From Ophiobolus disseminans (taxonomy: Eukaryota; Ascomycota; Dothideomycetes; Pleosporales; Phaeosphaeriaceae), in contig MU006243.1 of the NCBI GenBank assembly GCA_010093685.1, positions 132,360 to 196,359 on the forward strand: a stretch of DNA of 64,000 nucleotides, written 5' to 3'. Under the pieces are notes generated by a model that was not told where the DNA came from, did not search any database, and saw only the letters and a program-made list of their open reading frames with translations. Below, in pieces: positions 12,017 to 23,592 of this stretch. A program made the position numbers and the translations under genes. Each line of letters opens with the position of its first letter. Position 1 is the first letter of the stretch.

Positions 12017-14489
12017 CGGCGCAGCCCCACGTCAGTCCATTACTCCACAGAGGCGCAAAGGCGTAGAGGGGTCGCAGGTGATTTACCCACAAATGTAGCA
12101 CGCAAACGCAAAGGGCGTACCAACTGCCCTTTCAGGCCTGGTATTGGACAGTGACATTAGCGCGAGAGCTGTGCCCAGGTGGCGGGTAATCTCCAGGGTA
12201 TTAGTATGGTGTATCTGTTCAGCAGAACACTGGGCGGCGCTAGCCCGCAGCACAGACTTCTACTTACCGGTAAAAGGGGCATAGACGCCAACGCACGCAA
12301 ACAATCGAGCCTTCGTTCCGTTGCTTATCGAGGCTTCTTTGCGCCGCAGCCATTCCTTCCCACAACATGACGGGGAACCTCCAGATTTGGCATTCCGAAT
12401 CTTACATGTCTCAAGCAAGACAGGATGTTCCTCATTAAGGCCTGCCAACTCTTCTAATTCCTGCAAATCGGTTGTTAGCCTGACCGGTGTCGCGACCTCG
12501 ACAGCGGTAGGTAGGTAATGAGCTCGAAGTGGTCCATACCTCATTGGAAACATAAACGCTGGGGTATCGACAGCCAGAGTAGGGCCTGCACACCTTGGAT
12601 TCGATGTCCATGCTCGATTCTGCACTTCATAAAGCTACCGCACACGACGACAGGCCCAGCTTTTGTACTGCACTGCATGCAGCGCTGTCTAAATACAGCT
12701 TTGCGAATTCAGTGCACTGCAGAGTCCCGTATCATGTGCTAAAAGATGCATTTCCATGGGTCCGGTCACGACCCAACATCTTACTGCAGCGAACCAACAA
12801 GGCTCGTTTCCGACGACAGAGTGTCCACTGTGTCCGCAAGCCATTAGAGCCTAAGACGAAGGCAGCGCATCCTCCGCGCCTAGAACCGCATCGTGAGTGG
12901 CCTTCAGTAGGTCAGGATAAACTGATCATGATTCGGCAGGGTAGAGCGGTGCTCGATCTCAAGGTGACACCTATCGATGCGCTTGTGCTGTCTTCTCCTC
13001 TATCTGCTTGGATGATAGCCCGAAGGTGGCACAGGCCGGCGCTTACTGATGCAACGAACCAATGATCTTTTTATCAAGGCCTGTTCTTTACTCAAATATA
13101 TGGGATGATGAGGTAGAGCTGCGGGACTCTCTGATGTCCAGGGAGGATTTCTATCAACAAGATCTTCCACCATTGTTCTTCGGTCGTCGATGTGCGCAAA
13201 ATAGTAGCAAGTTTCGTCTGCAGCGTTATCCATCTGCAAGTCAACCACACCGACTTGAAGACCATAATCCTATTGTTCAAGGCAGCGTGGGAGGTTTAGA
13301 GGTCGAAAGTCAAGATGAGAAGGGCAACTGCATTTCTGTTGGCTCTGAAGGAAGACCGAGCTCTTACTGGACGTAGTGGACTGCCTTCAGCGCTGAAGCA
13401 ATAGTGAGTGTATTCACGATATACACGCCGAATAAATTCGGTCAGTAATGAGCATGCTCTGCCAGATTATAGACCAGGTACGCTCTGTGTTCTGTTGCGT
13501 CACATCACCCACTGAGTTGAGGTATGCAGCAGGCATCAGCTTTGTTGACAGGTAATCGGTTGCTTACTTTGGCGAGCCAGATCGACATGCATCAGACCAG
13601 TTCCTCTCAAACCTAAAGTAAAACCGGCGGCTGAAGAATACAGAAGCCATGACAGCTTGGGAATTTAACAAGGCAAAATGGCTTCAAACCTACCAGCACT
13701 AAGTACCTCGAGAGCTAGGATTCTGACACATTCAAGTGAAGTGCAGTCAAGACCGTTTCGCAAAGACGCGGCACGGGATCAGAACATCAGAACCCCAGTC
13801 AATAGTGAAGAGTCGGATGATAAGATGTGAGATCTTCCAGGGAATGTGCTGCAGGTGTAACAAGGCGTCAGTGCAGGTCAATACCCAGAAGCAAAACTCG
13901 GTGTTAGACAAAATGCGTCGCTTGTACAGCTCGACGCAACACTCAACGTTCCCAGTTCAAGACGCTCGGGGTTGTATAGAAAGGCTGAGTGGTAATTTCT
14001 ACCTAGGTATGCTTCGATGACGTGAAACCTGCCAAAGTATTTTGCATCAAGAGTCTATCAAGAAGTTACAAGGCTAGTGAGTAAAATGTAATTTGGTGGA
14101 GTAGGTGGGGGGAGCTTCGCCGAAGGAGCTCGGACCAAGGTTGCATTTATGCAGGTGCGCACTGGGCACTAATCCAAATTTGATATAGTTGTAGTGTTTG
14201 AGAAATACGACACCTGGGCATCCTCTCGAGAGTTCCTTCAAGACGCCATGGCGCGCTGTGTGCCGCCTTCCCCCCGAAGATCTCCACTTGTAGTGGCATG
14301 ATTGAGGTATGAGGGTTACGCCTAAGATCTGGTGTACAAGCCCGAGCCTCACAGTTGCCTCTCAGAGAAGAAGGCTTGATTTATAGATCATCGGCACGCA
14401 GCACCTTCTCTTTACGCAATCAGTCAACCAACTGCCTCCTTGTATCATTTCCAGGCTCTGATCTAGCAGCTTAAAATACACCTCTTTCC
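12017..14489. other. 2.5 kb without a supported gene
   Basis: Open frames up to about 156 codons occur on both strands, but none shows a recognisable motif, consistent splicing or family resemblance. The stretch probably holds the bANK promoter at its right end. I see no repeat or mobile element. Confidence 0.55.
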
Positions 14490-15639
14490 ATGCCCAGCCA
14501 GCGCCGTCAGACTCGATTCGAAGCAGCCGACAATGATTGGCTCCAGAAAGAAGATCTTGATGAACGGAGACGGGTACAGAATCGGCTTTCGCAGCGCAAA
14601 CGACGTGCGTGCCGTGTAGATTCTCAACTGTCAACTCAAGCTAAGTGTCTATATAGGTAGCCAGCTCAAAACTGTGAACGACGCCGGGCATGGTCAAAAG
14701 TTCATGTTCCTCGAGCCCAACACAGTTACACTCTCCAAGAACAAGGCGCCACGGCGGCACACCACTACGACCCGGGCCGTCACGCCACCGAAGGGGACAA
14801 GCTCCCGTGACAGTGAACCAACGACAACAACGGTGCAAATGGAGCAGCCAGCGGAGTGGGACACGGAGAAGTTATCTGGATTTGATGCGCATGTTATGGA
14901 CTTTGGGAACATGCTTTGGGATGTAGACATCTATGACAACGCGCCGGGCATAAGACTTGGGTCACCGTCTGACACTCTCGTGCCGCACGGCAAGCCTGCG
15001 CTCTTAGATGCCTCTGGTAGCGACATCGTACTGGATGCTACGACTGAAGCGCTTGTTTCCGCTCCGCTGGTACAAGCGAGTGTCGATTGTCGGACTCAGA
15101 ACCCGGCCATGTGGTATCAAGGCACAGTGGTGCAGGAGCCCGGTGACCCGGTTTCTGGCCTCCGTCCGACACACACTTTATCTGCACCGTTGACAGATAT
15201 CTGCTTGGGCAACTCCATGGGAAACTTCGCGGGGTACGCAGCGCTTCACCTTGCCGCACGTCAAGGCCGCCTGGAAATAATCAAACTGCTCGTGGAGAAA
15301 GGACAACCGGTAGATCAGCTCAGCGACAACCATCACACTGCATTGAGCTTGGCCTTGAAAGGGGACCACATAGAAGTAATGCAATACTTGCTCGAGCAAG
15401 GCGCTTTTGCAGATGGTTTGAATGGAAATGGTTCAACCGTCTTGCATCTAGCGGCTAAAAACGGCCACTGCCAGGCTGTCGAGCTGCTGCTGGGCTATAT
15501 GAAAGATCCCAATGTAAGAGATCACAACGGATGCTCCGCATTACACATTGCGGTGGCGGAAGGGCACACTGATGTTGTACGTCTAATTCTAGAGCGCGAC
15601 GTCGATACACAGCTAAAGATCGCTGCAATCGATACATAA
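14490..15639 (+). CDS. bANK transcription factor: bZIP-type basic region plus ankyrin repeats
   Basis: Exons 14490-14604 and 14657-15639 join to 365 residues; the 52-base intron runs from GTGCGT to TATATAG. The first exon encodes ERRRVQNRLSQRKR, a bZIP-type DNA-binding basic region (about residues 25-39), and the splice restores the arginine at its end. No leucine zipper follows. Residues 45-225 are low in motifs with a Thr/Pro-rich start. About four ankyrin repeats fill residues 230-355, with motifs such as YAALHLAARQGRLEIIKLLV, STVLHLAAKNGHCQAVELLL and SALHIAVAEGHTDVVRLIL. This combination is that of ToxE, the regulator of the HC-toxin cluster, and of bANK regulators in other clusters. Its position between the PKS-NRPS and the trans-ER makes it the likely pathway activator. 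The first exon is too short to stand out as an open frame and is easy to miss. Confidence 0.88.
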
Positions 15640-15856
15640 ATCGAGGACAGTGGATAGTCACTCTGCTATACCTACCGAATAACTGTTACATGAGAGCCCT
15701 GCTGGGGATAACTGAGGTCTGCAAAAATTCAAAGATCTGAATCAAGCAGATCTTGAGACAAGAGCCGGGGAATTCAAAACATGAGGATATCACCTAGGAC
15801 CTGCTAATAGGTAACTCCGTACTTAAGACGTCTACCTCTTTTGCGGACCTGGAACA

Positions 15857-16982
15857 CTAGTCTAATCTATACACAAGCTTCTTTCCACTTATCTCACCTC
15901 TCCGCAGGACATCAACACCCTTAACGATCGCTGGCAGTCCTCCGGTACTCATCTCAATCGGATGCGCCTTTAGCTTTCCCTCATCTAGCAAAGCCTGCAC
16001 CGCAGAATATGTTGCCTGCGCAACCTTGCGGATTTCTGGGTCCGGCTCTCTGTTGTACGGCTCGGGCCACGCTGAGCCTTCGCCGATAATGATGGTTGCG
16101 AGGATCCAGTCGGGTGTTATCACCTTTCGGGTCGTAGCGCTTTCCGAGTACGGGTTCAAAGCGACATATTTGCCTCCGACTCTTCCAATGGCATTGTAGC
16201 AGAGTTTTGTAGAGGCTTCTGTGGTAATGCAATCAAAAGCAAATTTCATGCCATTCTTTGTTGCTGCACGGATATCCTCGGCACAAGTCGGAGATTTGTA
16301 GTCGAATACTTCGTCGGCTCCGTAGGATTTCACGAGATCGAAATTCTTGGGCGAGCAAGTGGTGAGTGCACGAGCACCGCATCTGAAACTTGGTCAGTAT
16401 ATAGTACAGCGAACAAAACGACGATCAACCTTACAACTTGAGCATCTGCAGCAGCATCGTGCCAGACGCAGTACTTCCGCCATAAACAAGCACGGGAAAT
16501 GGCTTCGTGGCTGGCTCCTTGATCGTCGCAGGGATTTTGGCAGTCCAAAATAGAGAAAGACAAGCAGAGGCGATAGCTGTTCCCAGACTAGCTGCCTGTT
16601 CGAAAGACATGTGGTCCGGCATTCTCAGAGTAAGATCCGCCGGAAGCGAGACGTATTCGGCGAATGCGCCACCAAGAGGTTTGTTTGGATTCATGCCACG
16701 AGCGCTGCCACACACTCGATCGCCGATCTTGAAGCCATACGGGTCGCTTTTGCCTACTGCAACAATGGCTCCAGCAAGATCGTAACCGAATATTGCTCCC
16801 GGTGTAATAAAAGGCCCGATGAGCTTTGTGTCGACTGGATTCAGCGCAACAGCGACAGTCTTGACAATAACTTCGTCGTCCGCTAACGGAGTGACGGGAT
16901 GGTCGGAAGCAACTTTGAATTCGCCATTCGGACCTGCTATGATCGCCGTTTGTGTCGTTGGAAGTCCCTGCCTGAGACCCAT
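15857..16982 (-). CDS. Trans-acting enoyl reductase partner of the PKS-NRPS
   Basis: Exons 16982-16435 and 16382-15857 give 357 residues, a normal length for the LovC/TenC/ApdC group of zinc-free medium-chain dehydrogenases. Visible features are the N-terminal GroES-like fold with FGYDLAGAIVAVG, the NADPH site VLVYGGSTASGTMLLQ (residues 164-179), TTCSPKNFDLVKSYGADEVF directly after the intron, and the C-terminal RGEISGKKLVYRL. The YGGSTA motif is typical of trans-ERs. It would reduce selected enoyl intermediates on the PKS, whose own ER region has lost the nucleotide-binding motif. The 52-base intron (16434-16383) splits a Leu codon. Presence in the same region as an ER0-containing PKS-NRPS makes the assignment strong. 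Confidence 0.92.
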
Positions 16983-17490
16983 GGTAACAGTACTGATGTT
17001 GTGTCAGTTCGGCGTAGTAGGATAACGAGTGGCTTTAACCAGCGTCACCTGGGCAATGATGGAACTTATCTGGGTTGATAAACTGCTCCAGAACACGAGT
17101 GTAACCTAACTTGCCAACGTCAACACGGATTGGGCGATTGCTCTTCCACTGTTCCGAGACCTGTACGACGTACGCATTCCAAGGTTCAGAAAGTTTCTTA
17201 GTCGAGCCGCTGTATACCCAGGTAGTGCCTTGCCGTTTACAGGACCGCCCGACCTAGTAGTCGGTCTCGGTCTGACATCAAGCAGACCTTTTCGGGATTG
17301 GCCATATGTACAGAAATCTATGCTATGCTTACAAGCAGCAAGTTGCGGAAGTACACAGGCGGTGGTAATGACCAGCGGCTTGAATAAATCTGTCGGAGTT
17401 GTACCTTAATCGTACTGATGTCAGTACGACGTCGAAGCTTTCAGCACCTCGTAACGACTGAGCCAGCGACGCAACCAATGTGCCACCAAG
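16983..17490. other. Intergenic, promoter of the trans-ER
   Basis: About 500 bases upstream of the trans-ER start. No coding region or repeat is visible. Confidence 0.5.
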
Positions 17491-18102
17491 ATGTTTAACA
17501 AGCAATCAGTTCTCTTCCTCTCGAAAAGCGAATTAGGACAAGCTTCGGTAGTACTCGCAGTAGCTCATGAGGTCGCTGCCCAATTCGACTGCAACGTCCA
17601 CTTCGCTTCGTTTGCACCGCTGAAGAGTCACATTCGTGCGCTCCATCAACTATCCAGCGTCAAGATCTATTGGCAAACAATATCTCGGAAGTCTATGAAG
17701 GATTCTCTCGCGATGGCCTTGATTCCTTGCCAAGACACACACAGGGTATGAAGGGAGCCCTGAAAGCCTATCAGGAGTGTCTTCCGTGTATGCTTGCACC
17801 GTGGCTCCTCTCGCATCACTTGAATTCCCTGGCTCCCGCAAATCCCACTAGCTATCCTCACGCACCCTTCTTCCACCCTCTCGATGCACCATGACGGTTC
17901 CAACAGCTTCCATGAGGCCCAAGCAGCGGGTGTACCGCAAGTGATATGTTCTCGCTGGTTCGACACCTATGAGTTTGTGGCTCGAGCTGAATGGCTGGGG
18001 ATCGACGTGAGGGGTAACAGGGGCGCGGCTCCAGAATTGGCAGGGGGGAAGCTGGTGGCAGCGATGGAGTGTTGTAGGCGACGATGGGAGAGACGTTTAT
18101 GA
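17491..18102 (+). pseudogene. Internally deleted UDP-glycosyltransferase relic
   Basis: The first frame begins MFNKQSVLFLSKSELGQASV and continues VHFASFAPLKSH and SRKSMKDSLA, the N-terminal acceptor domain of a fungal UDP-glycosyltransferase. A frame change leads into KAYQECLPCMLAPW. About 100 bases further, another frame reads HHDGSNSFHEAQAAGVPQV and WFDTYEFVARAEWLGIDVRG, the donor-sugar-binding C-terminal motif (normally H-G-G-x-N-S-F-x-E and so on). Some 270 residues normally between these parts are missing, and the frames do not connect, so the gene is broken. HHDG in place of HGG is also unusual. It suggests that an ancestral form of the cluster made a glycosylated product. Confidence 0.75.
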
Positions 18103-19383
18103 AGAAGGCGAAACAGGTGGGGGACAGTTTATAGAGAGACACAGACGGACTGGAGTATGGGAAAGTGGGAGGGAGAAAGCGGCACGGTTGATGATGGAAG
18201 AGGCTGGGCTGAACAAGTGAAGGCTGCGGATGGTGGGCAGACAGACAGAAGATTGAGCATGGTGAATTGGAGCTCAGAAGTTCCAGCCGAGGTATCTCCA
18301 AATTCGATTAGCGTTTTCCGAATTAAGTTAGATATTTCACTAGCGTTCGTTGTTCAACTCGCACTTCCGACTAAACAACTCTTTGCTCTATCTCGACCGT
18401 TCCAAGGTACACATGCCAGGGCACTCGATTATCGCATCTGGCATGACATGTGCCCTTCTTTGACAACCTACCTACTGCTCAGCCTAACGGCCATCACACT
18501 CGAAGATTGAGGTACCTTAACAGATTTACACGATATATCTTTGACCAAATTTTACTCGGTCAGCTTTCAGTACCAGCAATTGACGTCCGATTGCCCTACT
18601 GGCTTTCTACGGTCACTTTCGAAATTGACGGATTCGATTGACAACAATCCAACCGTTCTCCAAAGTTGAGGACGGCGCGCACTGAGACTCTCGATAGTGT
18701 GCAAGCCTATTCCAAACCTCGGAGCTGCTGCCATTGCTGTTACTTCCGGGGGGTCTGGAGACATCTTCAAATTTTGTCGTAGACGACTTCCTTATCAGGT
18801 TCATTGACCGTCATTTCTACTTGTCTTCTTGCGGATTTCTCTGCTACTTGCATTCCGGTTGCATACTTTCCTCATACGCGATTCAGTTTCAGACTTGTGA
18901 TACAAAGCGCTCCTGTGTATATCCCTTTTCGGTGGTGTTCTCATCTGCCTCGTTGCGTCAAGATCGCTCATGGTGCCGGCTACTCGGTATCTTAATTGTA
19001 ACTACAGCAGGTTCATCCTCGTGTGGCTGCGGTGTACCAATTTGCTGTACCAAGTGGTAAGAAACTAGGTTTGACGTACCGGCTATCATAGGTACAGAGC
19101 ACTGTGTTGCACAAGTCAGATCTGACACGGGTCCTTCCGCATTGAGTGTGCGCTCGAGCTGTTCGACGTTGATCTGACATGACTGCTCCCAAATGGGCTC
19201 CCTCCTCATGATGTTCATCTGTGAGTTCCGATCGGATTGCTGGTGGTGTTTGCCTCAGATGATCGAGAAACAGGCCACTGGAGTCTCCCAGGCTACCTAC
19301 AGCATCGAAGTTTTGGATAGACCTCATTTTTCACCTCATGAGCTCTGATACGTCGCAACTCGAGACTTCATGCCGAATCAGCC
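18103..19383. other. Intergenic between the glycosyltransferase relic and the P450
   Basis: About 1.3 kb with short open frames only and no recognisable motif. The right end should hold the promoter of the P450. Confidence 0.5.
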
Positions 19384-21131
19384 ATGGCCATCGTACAATT
19401 GGCCTTTCTAACGACACCACTTGTGGGTATTTTGCTGCTGACTCACGTCAGTATTGGGGAGAAACGCGCTTCACCCAACCACCCAACACTAATCTACTGC
19501 TACATATTAGCCTTTCAGATCTTACTCGCATCTATGTGGAGAGTATTCATCAAGCCTCTATTATTTTCGCAGTATAAAGATATTCCGGAGCCCTCGGTCT
19601 GTGCCCTTTTGACTTGAATGAGGTGGCGTGTATGCTGACTCTTCTCCTAGGGTGGCAGTTTCATCAATGGCCACTTTGGATACATCATGAGCATGGGAAA
19701 CGGCGAAGCGGAACTTCGATGGTCAGTTTCAACATGCGATACATGGTTCGCGCATTCTATGGCTTACTTATCACTAGGCTAGAGAAAATTCCGAATAATG
19801 GCATGCTTCGCTGTCGAGGCTTGCTGAACGTCGAACGTATCATCGTCACCTCTCCAACCGCCCTGGCGAAGATCGCTACGGATACGTTTATTTTCGTCAA
19901 GCCTAATATTCTCAGATTGCTTGCTGGTCGTGTGTTGGGGCTCGGCTTGGTTCTCGTCAACCGGGACGTTCATAAACAACAACGCAAGCTCTTCCTGCCA
20001 CCGTTCGCGCCAAAGCACATACACGATCTCACGCCCACCTTCTGGCGCAAGAGTCGAGAAGTGACCGAAAAAATGTGTATAGAAATACGTGGCGACACGA
20101 ACTCTTCGAGAGCGGTCCTTGAGATTGGGGAGTGGGCCGCCCGAGTCGCATTGGACATAATCACGCTAACTGGTATGGGGAAGGACTTCGGAGCTGTGCA
20201 GAACCAGAACGCACCGTTGGCTACTGTATACATGAAAGTTCTCGAGCCAACCCTAGGCCACGTCGTCGTTGCAATTCTCAAGGGCCTCTTCCCTGCACGG
20301 CTTGTGGAGGCTTTGCCAATCAAGTCTAATCACGACCAGGCCAACGCTATGCACACCATCAGAGGCGTTTGCCGAAGGCTTCTACAAGAAAAGAAGGAAA
20401 AGAAAAGTGACAGCAAAGATATCCTCAATGTGTGTTTGAAGTACGGAGAGATCGCTGGCGTGAATGAAGAGGAAGTCATCGACCAGATGACAACTTTTCT
20501 TGGAGCTGGACACGAAACCATCTCTGTTGGCATTACATGGGCAGTTTACATGTTTAGCATACATCAAGAGTGGCAGCAGAAGATTCGAGCTGAGATCCGG
20601 TCGACGATGCCTGCACTAGACCACCCAATGATGGAGAGAACGCGGGTTGAAACCCTTCCACTGCTGCGCGCATTCATCGAAGAGGTTCTACGATGGTACC
20701 CGCCCATCCCGACTACCATGCGAGAGCCGTTTGCAGATACTGAGTTAGACGGCCATCTCATCGCGAAAGGCACAAGGATCATCGTGCCCATCAAGGCCAT
20801 AAACCGCGAGGAGAAGTTCTGGGGTCCAGATTCGCGAGAGTTTAAACCTGAAAGATGGCTCAAGGACAGCAATACGTTCGACTCAACAGGCGGAGTTACG
20901 ACAAAGTACGGTCATTTGTCTTTCATGCAGGGACCTCGGTCGTGTATCGCTGCCGGCTTCGCTCGCGCGGAAATGGTATGTATTCTTGCAGTATGGGTGG
21001 CGCGCTTCGGGTTCGACCTGGCGGATGAAAGATTCCGGGATGAGAAGAACATGGAGACATCTGGCGGTAACCTTTCAGCGAAGCCTCTTCATGGCATGAG
21101 AGTCCAAGTGCGATTGCTAGACGGATGGTAG
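19384..21131 (+). CDS. Cytochrome P450 monooxygenase
   Basis: Exons 19384-19596, 19651-19721 and 19778-21131 give 545 residues. The N-terminus carries hydrophobic segments (AFLTTPLVGILLLT and YILAFQILLASMW), the usual ER membrane anchor. The I-helix motif is FLGAGHETISVG, the ExxR helix is EEVLRWYPP, the PERF-type motif is FKPERWL, and the heme loop is FMQGPRSCIAAGF with the Cys at about residue 484. The loop has Ala where Gly often follows the cysteine by two positions. All essential residues are present, so the enzyme is probably active. Both 5' introns (54 and 56 bases) are needed to join the anchor to the catalytic part. It is the only intact oxidase of the region and the best candidate for oxidative tailoring of the PKS-NRPS product. 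Confidence 0.9.
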
Positions 21132-23592
21132 CACAGTCTCAGTATTCAACCCTCCATGGTTGTAGGTCGATTTCTTACCCACGAGGTTCTCTTGTCTCCC
21201 CGCCTAATTGCAGTGGCATGAGTGGACCATTCTTTAAGACACACTTCACACCTTTAATATCTCTTAGATTGTCTCACAACCGACTGTCCTCTTCTGCATG
21301 ACTTTGAAATCGTCAACAGCACACCGATGTCTTTGTGTGCATTCCCCTCCTAAAAATAGATAAAGATGAACGCAGTATGTGTTTCTCGTGTCAAGAATCA
21401 AACTCTTCCTTCTTACGTTTCAATCACAAGCAGAATTCTAAGAAAAGAGTAACAAGAGACGTGTATATAACACCACATCCCCATTCTGCTCTTGTCCTCT
21501 TTTGTTGTGTAAAACCCCATCTACCGCATCCGAAAACCACGAAAATACACTTTTCATACAATCTTCTGTCTTCTAGTTTCCAAAAACGACATTCAACCTA
21601 ACCATGGCTTGACGACTCCGAAGAACACTAAAGAGCCTCTAATACCGTGTCCTATAACATCTCTAAAGACACATATAACTTATGTGAAGTATTATAAAAG
21701 ACTCACCAACACAACAACATATGAGCTTACCCATTCTTCTTTGTAAAGACTGATGCTTACAAATTAAACAAACCCAATGAAAGCGCGGGATACATTCCCA
21801 TCCAAGCAGAATTAACATGTCTCAAAACTACAAACCCCGTACCCCCATGCCCCTCCACCAATCCTTCAAAATGGATTACATTTCCCTCGACGATGTACCA
21901 AGCACACACCAAGTACAACCCCTCACCTCAACCTCTACAACCTTCCCAAACTTCATGCGTTGCTCTAGAGAATAAGACATGTGCTGATCCACGAAGGGCT
22001 CTTGCAACGTGACATTCGCACACAGGAAACGCAGACCATGAGGTAGAAGTCAAACTCATCGGTGCGGGGCGTGCGCTTTCCTAGGAGAACTTTCGGAGTC
22101 TTTGAGGAAGACAGTGTATATTGCAAGTAGGAGAAGCAAGGAGGCAATATATACCTCCACGACTGCAAACGAACCGTAGTGCCTGTGTTGATTGATGGAG
22201 TGGCACACGGGAAAGCCGCGACATGAGGTAGAAGTCGGGCTCAACATCCGTTACGGGCGAATCGAGGCAAATTTTAAGCGTAGGCAGCTGGCTTCTCTCA
22301 TCCGCAAGGGTTAATCGAGTTTCGTGCAGAGACATGCTGTTAAGAAGTCATTCCAATCGTCCAGGTCGAGAAAATCTCATGCAGAAGACGTGTATGGTTT
22401 TCGACGCACGCGCAGCAACAACTCCATGAGGTAAAAGTCGAACTCATCAAGGGTTGGCGACGACATGTGTACTACCTCAAGGGCTTTTGAGACTTTCGGG
22501 TAATGGTGGGGTGATGGAAGGACGAGAAGTGGCGTGTGTAGTTTGTGAGAAGAGGGTCAGGACCCATCGCCTTGAAACGTTGGTATTTCAGGCACGAAGG
22601 CCATTTGTTTGTTCTGATTGTGTTTTAAGACCAGGACTGGGAGTATGCGAGGAGGAGAGAAGTATGAGAGGCGGGTATTGTTTTATAGCCACTTCACGTG
22701 CTCGCAACCACATGCAGCGCAGTAATAACAGTTTTGAGAAGTAGGCTGAATCTCATGATTTCTTGAAAGGTTCTTTTGAGTTCCGTGTCGTTGTAGTCCT
22801 TGCTGTCCAGATCAGAAGCACCGTATGTCGTGATCGATGCATCAAGCATACACGTCGTCCAACTGTATCTTTTTTGGAATTTCCAGATGCTCATATGGGC
22901 GATATCTTCCTCTTTGGAAAGTCAGGAAACATCAGGCGGCACTTCCTCTTTTTGCACAACCAAACAAGCCTGCGTCCAAAAAGCCATGTGTTCGCTTGTG
23001 TCGATTTTCGCCATGAGGCCATCGATATCTTTCTAGTGTCGCGAAGACCTCCAGGAAGTAGTGAGGAGTAAGAAGGAGACCACAAGTCCTCCTTTCAACA
23101 TAAGCAATGATCTTCTCAGGCATATGTCGGGCATGTCGAGGCTTCGCAAACACCCAAAGCGTTCACAGGACATGTAGATATTCTGTCCTTGTTTCGACCA
23201 CATCAACGCTCGCAGTGATCGTTTTCGATTCTCGACACAAGTGGCTTCTCGAGAACATGGCAAGAGCGGGGTGGCATTTGCAGAATTATAAAGTGCGAAC
23301 TCGTTGCTTTTGTGCGTCTGAACGGAGGATGTGACTTAAAAGTGTAATGGACTTGTGGACGGGTGAGAACTTATAGGCAGAAGGCTCTTGGCGAGGCGGC
23401 GTTTGAAGCTGCGAAGCGGGATTGGAATCATCGTTGACACGCAGTCAGCAAACGGATCACGGGCATCTAGAGGACGAAAAGGATGTTTGCTCTTCCCAAG
23501 TACTGCACCCTACACTCAGCATTTTAATTTCAGTATACATCGTGTATACTCCGTGCTGCCGACAAAAGGGCTCGGTCGAAGTAACCCTATTC
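21132..23592. other. Cluster boundary, no supported gene
   Basis: About 2.5 kb between the last metabolite gene and the first housekeeping gene. The part 21,600-21,960 is AT-rich. A short element occurs three times between 22,037 and 22,440 (separate entry). Minus-strand frames such as 22335-22081 and 22894-22694 are open but not recognised. Confidence 0.5.
22037..22440 (-). repeat. Three dispersed copies of a short motif reading (DEF)DFYLM on the minus strand
   Basis: The sequence CATGAGGTAGAAGTC begins at 22037 and 22222, and a variant with one change begins at 22425, giving spacings of 185 and 203 bases. On the minus strand two copies read DEFDFYLM and the third EPDFYLM, each inside an open frame and each followed by a leucine/arginine-containing segment. 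The flanks also share weak similarity, for instance a TPK or TLK about 15 residues before. It may be a decayed family of duplicated exons or a small repeated peptide; neither is shown. Confidence 0.45.

Noticed and set aside
12260..12625. 121-codon minus-strand frame and neighbouring plus-strand frames in the 12-13 kb stretch
   Set aside because: No motif, no consistent splice sites and no family resemblance.
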